This document shows positions 49,763 to 57,600 of a DNA stretch of 64,000 nucleotides, piece by piece. The translations under genes were made by a program, and so were the position numbers. Every line of letters begins with the position of its first letter. Within the stretch, counting starts at the first letter, position 1. The notes beneath the pieces are model-generated. The model was not told the origin of the DNA. It did not search any database and saw only the letters and a list, made by a program, of their open reading frames with translations. Location of the stretch: NCBI RefSeq assembly GCF_023703775.1, contig NZ_CP098514.1, positions 186,001-250,000 of the forward strand, read 5' to 3'. The stretch comes from Haloplanus sp. GDY1. GTDB lineage: Archaea; Halobacteriota; Halobacteria; Halobacteriales; Haloferacaceae.

Positions 49763-49836
49763 GGGTTGGGGCAGATTTGAACTGCCGGCCTCCTCCATGT
49801 CAAGGAGGTGTCATAACCAGACTAGACCACCAACCC
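49762..49836 (-). tRNA. tRNA-Val(GAC)
   Basis: A complete cloverleaf: acceptor GGGTTGG/CCAACCC with discriminator A, D arm with GTCT...TGAC (one mismatched pair), anticodon stem CCTCC/GGAGG and loop TTGACAT (anticodon GAC, reading GUC/GUU valine codons), variable AGGCC, T arm GGCAG-TTCAAAT-CTGCC. No intron. CCA is not encoded. The 3' half of this gene has been copied into the adjacent tandem repeat. Confidence 0.95.
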
Positions 49837-50069
49837 GGTCGTGACGTGCTTTCGGACGCACTCACACGTACCGGCGGCCGGTAATTGAACCTTTCGGAAC
49901 GCCGCCCGGCGCGGCGATTTCGGGGGAACTAAACGCGGGGTTCGAACGGAGCGCGCCGCCGTCCGGGAGTCGTGAGTGGACGCCGCTCCCGACGTCCGCC
50001 GGACGAAAGGGTTAAGATGATGTATAGATTTGTCCATTGTAACCCGAACTAATACACTGGTGTTCATCC

Positions 50070-51065
50070 ATGCAGGACTACATCGAGCGCGTCACCGACG
50101 GCGAGGATCTGACACGGGAGGAGGCACGGGCGGCGGCCCGGGCCGTCTTCGAGGAGGCGACCGAGGCCCAGATCGGGGCGCTGCTCGCGGCGCTCAGGTC
50201 GAAAGGCGAGACGGAGACGGAGATCGCGGGCTTCGCCCAGGGGATGCGCGACGCGGCGCGGACCATCTCCCCGGACCGGACGCCGCTGGTCGACACCTGT
50301 GGCACCGGCGGCGACGACTACGACACGATCAACGTCTCGACGACGAGCGCCGTCGTCGCCGCGGGCGCGGGCGCCGCCGTCGCCAAACACGGGAACTACT
50401 CGGTTTCCTCGACGTCCGGAAGCGCCGACGTACTGGAGGTGGCGGGGGTGAACGTCGAGGCCGAACCGCCCGCGGTCGAGGCGGCCATCGAGCGCGACGG
50501 CATCGGCTTCATGCTCGCTCCCGTCTTTCACCCGGCGATGAAGGCCGTCATCGGCCCGCGGAAGGAACTCGGGATGCGGACGGTGTTCAACGTCCTCGGG
50601 CCGCTGACGAACCCTGCCGGCGCCGACGCGCAGGTTGTCGGCGTCTACGATCCGGACCTCGTGCCCGTCCTCGCCCGCGCGCTCGCTCAGATGGACGTCG
50701 ACCGCGCGATGGTGGTCCACGGCTCCGGCATGGACGAGATCACGATTCACGACGTCACGACCGTCGCCGAGGTCGACGGCGACGAGGTGACGGAGTACAC
50801 GCTGACGCCGGCCGACCTGGGGCTGGAGCGGGCGCCCATCCAGGCCGTCGCCGGCGGCAGCCCCGAGGAGAACGCGGCCGACCTCCGCGGCATCGTCGCC
50901 GGCGAGGTGACGGGCGCGAAACGCGACATCATCCTCGCGAACGCGGGGGCGGCGCTCTACGTCGCGGGCGTCGCCGACGACCTGCCGGGCGGCGTCGACG
51001 CGGCCCGCGAGGCCATCGACTCGGGCGCCGCGGCGGCCAAACTCGACGACCTGCGGGGTGTCTGA
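50070..51065 (+). CDS. trpD: Anthranilate phosphoribosyltransferase
   Basis: A 331-residue TrpD: LVDTCGTGGDDYDTINVSTTSAVVAAGAGAAVAKHGNYSVSSTSGSADVLE contains the PRPP loop (GTGGD) and the KHGN/SS-GSAD substrate motifs; LGPLTNPAG and VHGSGMDEI follow. It joins anthranilate and PRPP. First gene of the tryptophan cluster trpD-trpF-trpE-trpG, with a 230-bp leader region behind the tRNA-Val gene. The stop shares its last base with the trpF ATG. Confidence 0.97.
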   Translation: MQDYIERVTDGEDLTREEARAAARAVFEEATEAQIGALLAALRSKGETETEIAGFAQGMRDAARTISPDRTPLVDTCGTGGDDYDTINVSTTSAVVAAGAGAAVAKHGNYSVSSTSGSADVLEVAGVNVEAEPPAVEAAIERDGIGFMLAPVFHPAMKAVIGPRKELGMRTVFNVLGPLTNPAGADAQVVGVYDPDLVPVLARALAQMDVDRAMVVHGSGMDEITIHDVTTVAEVDGDEVTEYTLTPADLGLERAPIQAVAGGSPEENAADLRGIVAGEVTGAKRDIILANAGAALYVAGVADDLPGGVDAAREAIDSGAAAAKLDDLRGV

Positions 51066-51706
51066 TGGTCCGGTCGAAGATCTGTGGCGTGACGACCGAG
51101 GCGGACCTGCGGGCGGTGTCGGAGGCGGGGGCGGACGCGGTGGGGATCGTCACCGAGGTGTCCGTCGACACGCCCCGCGAGGTCGCTCCCGACCGGGCGG
51201 CCGACCTCGTCGCCGCCGCACCCCCCTTCCTCTCGACGGTGCTTGTGACGATGCCCGACTCGCCGTCCCGGGCGGTCGAACTCGCCGGCGCCGTCACCCC
51301 CGACGCGGTCCAGATCCACGGCGGCTTCGACGTCGAGGACGTGCGGTACGTCCGCCGTGAGGCCCGGACGGACGTGATCACGGCCGTCGACGCGGCCGAC
51401 ATCGCTCGCGCCCGCGCGCACGACGACGTGGCCGACGCGGTCCTGATCGACTCGACGACCGACTCGGGTGCGGGCGGCACGGGCGAGACCCACGACTGGG
51501 GCGCCGCCGCCGACCTGGTCGACGACCTCTCGGCGCCGGTCGTCCTCGCCGGCGGCCTCACGCCCGAGAACGTCGCCGAGGCGGCCCGGACGGTCGGTCC
51601 GTACGCGGTCGACGTCTCGAGCGGGGTCGAGCGCCGCGGCGGCGAGAAGGATCACGAGGCGGTCCGGGCGTTCGTCCGCAACGCCGACGTGGAGGTGCCG
51701 GCGTGA
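51065..51706 (+). CDS. trpF: Phosphoribosylanthranilate isomerase
   Basis: A 213-residue TIM-barrel TrpF: MVRSKICGVTTEADLRAVSEAGADAVGIVTE with the general base Cys (KICG), AVQIHG-type DAVQIHGGFD, LIDSTTDSGAGGTGETHDWGAAADL (GGTG phosphate loop) and LAGGLTPENVAEA, VDVSSGVE. It isomerises PRA to CdRP. ATG overlaps the trpD stop; the stop overlaps the trpE GTG. Confidence 0.97.
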   Translation: MVRSKICGVTTEADLRAVSEAGADAVGIVTEVSVDTPREVAPDRAADLVAAAPPFLSTVLVTMPDSPSRAVELAGAVTPDAVQIHGGFDVEDVRYVRREARTDVITAVDAADIARARAHDDVADAVLIDSTTDSGAGGTGETHDWGAAADLVDDLSAPVVLAGGLTPENVAEAARTVGPYAVDVSSGVERRGGEKDHEAVRAFVRNADVEVPA

Positions 51707-53331
51707 CGCCCGACACCGATCGGGCGACCTTCGTCGATCGGATCGGGGGCGACGACCCGGTCGTCGCCCGTCTCGCCGTCACGCTCGACGTCGAGACGAC
51801 GCCTCTGTCGGCCTACGCCGCCCTCGACGACCGCAGCGACTACGGCTTCCTCTTGGAGAGCGCGGAGAAGACCCCCTCCAGCGACCCCGAGGGCGCCTTC
51901 ACCTCCGGCGAGGGGACGGACCGCCACGCCCGGTTCTCCTTCGTCGGCTACGACCCCGACGCCGTCGTCTCGGTCACCGGCACCGACGTGACGGTCGAGT
52001 CGCTGGGCGGGTCGGCTGCCGACGTCGTCGCCGAGACGGCGGGCGTCGCGGGCGACGACGCCGACGCGGACGTCCTCGACGCGCTCCGAACCGCGCTCCC
52101 CGACCTGGATCGGGTGGGCTTCCCGGCGGCCGACCGCCAGCACCTCGACGGCGGACTGGTGGGCTTTCTCGCGTACGACGCCGTCTACGACCTCTGGCTC
52201 GACGAGGTGGGCGTGGAGCGCCCCGATCCGATCGTTCCCGACGCGGAGTTCGTCCTCACGACGCGGACGCTCGCCTTCGACCACGCCGAGGGGACGGTCC
52301 GACTCGTCTTCACGCCGGTCGTGGATCCGGACGCCGACCCCGGCGCCGTGTACGACGCGCTCCTCGACGAGGCGACCGACGTCGAGTCGGCGCTCGCGGA
52401 CGCGGACGCCCCCGAGACCGGGGGGTTCGAGAAGACCGGCGAGACCGCCGGCCCGCGCGAGGCGTACGAGGACGCGGTGCGGAGGGCGAAGGAGCACGTC
52501 CTCGACGGCGACATCTACCAGGGCGTCGTCTCCCGGAAGCGCGAACTCACGGGCGAGGTCGACCCGCTCGGCCTGTACGAGTCGCTCCGGACGGTCAACC
52601 CCTCGCCGTACATGTACCTCCTGCGCCACGGCGACCGCTCCATCGTCGGCGCCAGCCCCGAGACGCTGGTGTCGGTGCGTGGCACGCGCGTCGTCTCGAA
52701 CCCCATCGCGGGCACCTGTCCCCGCGGGTCGGGGCCGGTCGAGGACCGACGCCTCGCCGGCGAGATGCTCGCCGACCCGAAGGAGCGCGCCGAACACACG
52801 ATGCTGGTCGACCTGGCGCGCAACGACGTGCGCCGCGTCTCGAAACCGGGGTCGGTGCGGGTCGAGGAGTTCATGAACGTGCTGAAGTACTCCCACGTCC
52901 AGCACATCGAGTCGACGGTGACGGGCACGCTCGCCACCGGATCGGACCCGGGCGCGGGCGGCGAGCGCTCGCCCCCGTTCGACGCCTTCGACGCCACCCG
53001 GGCGACGTTCCCCGCGGGGACGCTCACCGGCGCGCCGAAGGTGCGGGCGATGGAGATAATCGACGCGCTGGAGCGCGATCCACGCGGCGTCTACGGCGGC
53101 GGCGTCGGCTACTACTCCTGGTCCGGCGACGCCGAGTTCGCCATCGTCATCCGGACGGCGACGGTCGAACGCGGCGCCGAGGATCGGATCACCGTGCAGG
53201 CGGGCGCGGGCATCGTCGCAGACAGCGACCCCGCGAGCGAGTACGAGGAGACCGAACAGAAGATGGGGGGCGTCCTCGACGCCCTCGAACGCATCGAGAC
53301 GACCGCCCCCGAACCGGAGGCCGGCCGATGA
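51703..53331 (+). CDS. trpE: Anthranilate synthase component I
   Basis: A 542-residue TrpE. The N-terminal regulatory half includes LLESAEKT (the Leu-Leu-Glu-Ser element of the tryptophan-feedback site) and FVGYDPDA. The catalytic half has VSRKRELTG, PSPYMYLLRHGDRSIVGASPETLV, GTCPRGS and AGIVADSDPASEYEETEQKMG near the end. GTG start overlaps the trpF stop. Its glutaminase partner trpG follows with an ATGA overlap. Confidence 0.96.
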   Translation: MTPDTDRATFVDRIGGDDPVVARLAVTLDVETTPLSAYAALDDRSDYGFLLESAEKTPSSDPEGAFTSGEGTDRHARFSFVGYDPDAVVSVTGTDVTVESLGGSAADVVAETAGVAGDDADADVLDALRTALPDLDRVGFPAADRQHLDGGLVGFLAYDAVYDLWLDEVGVERPDPIVPDAEFVLTTRTLAFDHAEGTVRLVFTPVVDPDADPGAVYDALLDEATDVESALADADAPETGGFEKTGETAGPREAYEDAVRRAKEHVLDGDIYQGVVSRKRELTGEVDPLGLYESLRTVNPSPYMYLLRHGDRSIVGASPETLVSVRGTRVVSNPIAGTCPRGSGPVEDRRLAGEMLADPKERAEHTMLVDLARNDVRRVSKPGSVRVEEFMNVLKYSHVQHIESTVTGTLATGSDPGAGGERSPPFDAFDATRATFPAGTLTGAPKVRAMEIIDALERDPRGVYGGGVGYYSWSGDAEFAIVIRTATVERGAEDRITVQAGAGIVADSDPASEYEETEQKMGGVLDALERIETTAPEPEAGR

Positions 53332-53972
53332 AGGTCCTCGTGATCGACAACTTCGACTCCTTCACGTACAACCTGGTCGAGTACATCTCCGATCACCCCG
53401 ACCCGTTGACGGGCGGGCCGATCACGGTCGAGGTGCTGAAAAACACCGCGACGCTCGACGAGGTTCGGGCGGTCGACCCCGACGCTATCGTCGTCAGTCC
53501 GGGCCCCGGCCACCCGAAGAACGACCGCGACGTGGGCGTGACCAACGCCGTCCTCCGGGAGGTGAGCCGGGAGGTCCCGACACTCGGGGTCTGTCTCGGC
53601 CTTGAGGCCGCCGTCTACGCCTACGGCGGGACGGTGGGGCACGCTCCGGAACCGATCCACGGCAAGGCCTTCCCCGTCGACCACGACGGCGAGGGCGTCT
53701 TCGCCGGCCTCGATCAGGGATTCCGGGCCGGCCGCTATCACTCGCTCGTGGCGACGAGCGTCCCCGACGCCTTCGAGGTGACGGCGACGACCACCCACAC
53801 CGACGCCGAGGGGGCGGACCACGAACTCGTCATGGGGATCCGCCACCGGGAGTACCCCATCGAGTGCGTGCAGTTCCACCCCGAGAGCGTCCTGACCGCC
53901 GTCGGCCACGACGTGATCGACAACTTCCTGCGGGCGGCGCGGACGCCGGACGCTACAGCAGGAACGTCGTGA
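53328..53972 (+). CDS. trpG: Anthranilate synthase component II (glutamine amidotransferase)
   Basis: A 214-residue class I glutamine amidotransferase: MKVLVIDNFDSFTYNLVEYI, SPGPGHPKN, the nucleophile elbow LGVCLGLEA (Cys), and the His-x-Glu pair in VQFHPES. The usual GHQ after the nucleophile is GLEA here. Supplies ammonia to TrpE. The final residues overlap the small membrane protein gene on the other strand by 20 bp. Confidence 0.96.
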   Translation: MKVLVIDNFDSFTYNLVEYISDHPDPLTGGPITVEVLKNTATLDEVRAVDPDAIVVSPGPGHPKNDRDVGVTNAVLREVSREVPTLGVCLGLEAAVYAYGGTVGHAPEPIHGKAFPVDHDGEGVFAGLDQGFRAGRYHSLVATSVPDAFEVTATTTHTDAEGADHELVMGIRHREYPIECVQFHPESVLTAVGHDVIDNFLRAARTPDATAGTS

Positions 53973-54159
53973 CCAGCAGCGCGAGACCGATCAGGACGGC
54001 GGCGATGGTCACCAGCCGCCACGCGATCTTCAGGACGACGCGACCGACCAGGATGACGACGCCGACCGCGACGATTGTCAGGAGGATCTGTCCGAGCGGT
54101 CCGCCGAGCGCACCGCCCAACTGGAGGAGTACCTGCGGCGTGAGCGACATATCAGACAT
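53953..54159 (-). CDS. Small membrane protein
   Basis: A 68-residue protein, MSDMSLTPQVLLQLGGALGGPLGQILLTIVAVGVVILVGRVVLKIAWRLVTIAAVLIGLALLVTTFLL, i.e. two strongly hydrophobic helices at about residues 22-42 and 47-67 separated by a basic turn. Family unknown. A second ATG at codon 4 is possible. Overlaps the end of trpG by 20 bp, tail to tail. Confidence 0.65.
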   Translation of the reverse strand: MSDMSLTPQVLLQLGGALGGPLGQILLTIVAVGVVILVGRVVLKIAWRLVTIAAVLIGLALLVTTFLL

Positions 54160-54556
54160 GGACTCACAGCGGGCGCATAAGTCTGTGGGCGGCCACTCGA
54201 CTCCGCCACCGGATTCGGATTATCAGAATCTGGAGGGATCTCCGGCGCCGTCTCGCCCGCAGCGGGCACGTGCGTGACGGTACCGTGACACCTCTCTGTC
54301 AGGCGACGCCGATCGGAGCCCGTCGAAACCCCCCTTCCGTTCGGGTGGATTCCCCGCTCCCATCGGGCGATTCGATCCGAAATATTTCACTTCCACTCCG
54401 GTCTACACACCGTTATGTGTGTCGGGAAGTGATGATGGAGGCGTGTACGCGGCACCGCCGCCGTAGCCGATACCGTGAAGTAGACAGGAATCGGATAGTT
54501 TGGCGACCCGAACGCAAGCCTTTACCCGCCGATTCCACTTACAGCAACCGTCACAG
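54160..54556. other. 397-bp intergenic region with a stem-loop and the nrdJ promoter
   Basis: No convincing gene: open frames on both strands give Arg/Pro/Cys-rich shadow peptides. It contains the inverted repeats at 54387-54432 and, near its end, a TATA-like TTTACCC at 54521-54527, about 30 bp before the small ORF ahead of nrdJ. No cobalamin-box (riboswitch) consensus was recognised by eye. Confidence 0.55.
54387..54432. promoter_or_regulatory. Nested inverted repeats upstream of nrdJ
   Basis: Outer arms TCACTTCC (54387-54394) and GGAAGTGA (54425-54432); inner arms ACACAC (54405-54410) and GTGTGT (54417-54422). Perfect arms at both levels would fold one hairpin with a short inner loop. It is about 90 bp upstream of the TATA-like element, thus outside the predicted nrdJ transcript and perhaps a protein site or part of the other strand's leader. 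Confidence 0.45.
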
Positions 54557-54646
54557 ATGAGCCGATTCGAACCAGTCACCGGACCACGCCCGACGCCCGT
54601 TCGGGGTGGGGGGAACCGCGACGCGACGAGGACGACCGACACATGA
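54557..54646 (+). CDS. 29-codon upstream ORF coupled to nrdJ
   Basis: MSRFEPVTGPRPTPVRGGG and ten more residues, then TGA overlapping the nrdJ ATG (ATGA). The ATG lies about 30 bp from TTTACCC, where a leaderless transcript would start, so ribosomes should meet this ORF first. No homology known; it may be a leader peptide that couples translation, or the true nrdJ message may start lower. Rich in Pro/Arg/Gly. Confidence 0.35.
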   Translation: MSRFEPVTGPRPTPVRGGGNRDATRTTDT

Positions 54647-57600
54647 GTACGTACGACATCGACACCGACGAACTGGAGTTACCGATCAAACGCACCGACG
54701 GGGACACGCTCGAGGAGCGTCTCACTGCCAACGCCTACCACAACATCCTGCCCGCGCGCTACCTCCGGAAGGACGCCGACGGGGACCTGATCGAGGACCC
54801 CGAGGACCTCTTCCCGCGCGTCGCCAAGAACATCGCCCTCGCCGAGGCGGTGTTCGAGGCGCGCAAGCAGGACGTCGAGATCACGGTCACGCCCGACCAG
54901 TTGAAGCCCGATCACCCGCGCCGTGACGAACTCGCGGCCGAGGTGTTCGGTGCGGGGACCACCGCCGACGCGGACGCCGAGACGACCCTCTCGGAGTACA
55001 ACGTCAACAAGTTCGCCTACGAGACGGTCGTGCCGGAACTCCCCGACGAGGTCCGGTCGGCCGTCGAGGAGACCCGCGAGGAGTTCGAACGGCTGATGGG
55101 CGACCTCTCATTCATGCCCAACTCGCCGACGCTGATGAACGCCGGGGACGAACTCCAGCAGCTCTCGGCCTGCTTCGTCGACTCGCCCGACGACGACATC
55201 GACGACATCCACCAGACCGCCAAGGAGGCCGCCCAGGTGTTCCAGTCCGGGGGCGGCATGGGCTACGCCTTCTGGCGGCTTCGCCCCTACGGCGACCCCG
55301 TGGGTTCCACCGGCGGCATCGCGTCGGGACCGATCACCTTCATGCGGACCTTCGACCAGATGTGCTTCCCGCCGGGGACGAGCGTGCTCACGCCCGACGG
55401 CCAGCGGAACGTCGAGGACCTCCGCGTCGGCGACCTGGTGATCGACGAGACGGGCGAGACACAGCCCGTCGTCGAGACGATGGAACGCGGAGTCGACGAG
55501 GAGCTCGTCGAGGTAACGCCGGACCGGCTGAACGAGCCCATCCGAGCGACGAGCGAACACCCGTTCAAGGTGGCCCGTGACGACGGGGTGGAGTGGGTCG
55601 ACGCCCGCGATCTCGACGAGGGAGATCTGCTCGTGCTCGGTCACGCGACCGAGAGCAACGACCTTGAGCTCGACGCGACCGCGGACCTATCGACGCTTGC
55701 GTCCGGCCCGATGACGTTCGCCGACGGCGGCGTGAGCATCAACGGCGAGTACTACGCCGCTGACAGGGGGCCGCGTCCGGATCCCGTGGAGACCGAGGTC
55801 CCGGTCGCCGACCTCGCGACGCTCGCCGGCTGGTACCTCGCGGAGGGGTGTGTCGTCTACCGGCGCGGGATTCCGAACGAGGTCACGTTCACCCTCCATG
55901 CCGACGAGGGCGAGGCGGCCGAAGAGATACTCGACGCCCTCGTGTCCTTCGGCGTGACGGCGCGAACCGAACGAGTCGAGGAGCGCAACACCCTCCACGT
56001 CCACGCCGAAAGTTCGAGCCTCGCCCAGCTCGTCGAGGGGCTGTTCGGCACCGGCGCGTCGGAAAAGCGGGTCCCCGACTTCCTGTGGAACGCTCCAGTC
56101 GAGACGCAGGCGCGGGTCATCGAGGCGCTGTTCGACGGTGACGGCACGCTCGAAACCCGTGGCAAGAGCCAGCGGGCGAAGCTCCAACTGACCTGTGAGG
56201 AGGTTGTCGACTTCGTTTTCCAAGCTGGCCTCCGGTGTGGCGTCCAGTTCTCCCGCCACAGCCGCACCCCCGAGGATCGGAAGCCGTCCTACTGGGTGAG
56301 CGCGAGCGTCAGCACGGCGCTCGGCACCCCGCTCGAACCCCTGTTCGATGACGTTCCGGATGACTTCCAGCCGCGTGACCGGACGCAGCGGGCACACGGT
56401 CGCGAGGTCGTCGCAGTCGACTCGGTTGAGCGGGTCGCGTACGAGGGGTCGGTCCACAACGTCGAGGTCGACGGGACCCACACCTACGTCGCCGAGGACG
56501 TGGTCGTCCACAACTGCGAGACCATCGCCCAGGGCGGCGCCCGCCGCGGCGCCCAGATGGGCGTCATGCGGGTCTCGCACCCGGACGTCATCCAGTTCAT
56601 TCACGCCAAGAACAAGGACGTCTCGCTGGCCCACACCCTCCGTCTCAACGACCCCGACGACTACACCCACACCACCTTCGCCGACGCCCTGGAGGAGGCC
56701 CGCGAACTCATCGACGACGAGGGCAAGGTGCCGAAACACCTCCGCAACGCAGTCGAGGGCCATCTCTCGAATTTCAACATCTCGGTCGGCGTCACCGACG
56801 ACTTCATGGCGGCCCTGGATGCGGGCGAGGAGTTCACGTTCACCAACCCGCGCACGGGCGACCCCCACGTCGCGACGCCCGAGACGAAGGAACTGTACGA
56901 GATGTTCGGCCTCGGCGAGTACGTCGAGGTGGGCGAGGAACTGTCGATGCCCGCCGAAGTCCTCTGGGAGGACATCGTCGAGGGCGCCCACGAGAACGGC
57001 GAACCCGGCGTCATCTATCTGGAGCGGGTGAACAAGCAGCATTCGTTCGACGTGGAGGAGAACCCGGATCACCGCATCCTCGCCACCAACCCCTGTGTGA
57101 CCGGTGACACGCTGGTCAGCACGGAGAACGGGCTGGTCACCGCCGAGGAACTGTACGAGAGCGGCGTCGCCCGCGACGTGGTCGTCGACGGCCGACTCGA
57201 CGAGGAGACGCTGAAGGAGGCGAGTAGCGTCTACAAGACCGGAGAGAAGGACGTGTACGAACTGACGACCGAGGAGGGGTACACCCTCCGCCTCACCGCC
57301 GATCACCGCGTCATGACCGACGACGGCTGGACCGAGGCGGTCGACCTCGACGCCGGCGACACGGTTCACATCCAGAACCGCAAGGGTGCGTTCGGTCGCC
57401 ACGGGAGCGCGGAAGAGGGCCGCGTCCTCGGCTGGCTCGTCGGCGACGGACACCTGAAGGGGGACGAGGAGCGGGCCGTCCTGAACTTCTACGACGAGGA
57501 CGCCGAGGTGTCCGAGGCGTTCGCCGAGGACGTGAACGCGGTCGTCCGGGAACCGACCGGAAACGCCGACTACGAGGTCGGCGTCAACGAGATCAGTCGC

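Noticed and set aside
54160-54556. Cobalamin riboswitch ahead of nrdJ
   Set aside because: I could not see the conserved B12-box core; only inverted repeats, located upstream of the probable promoter.
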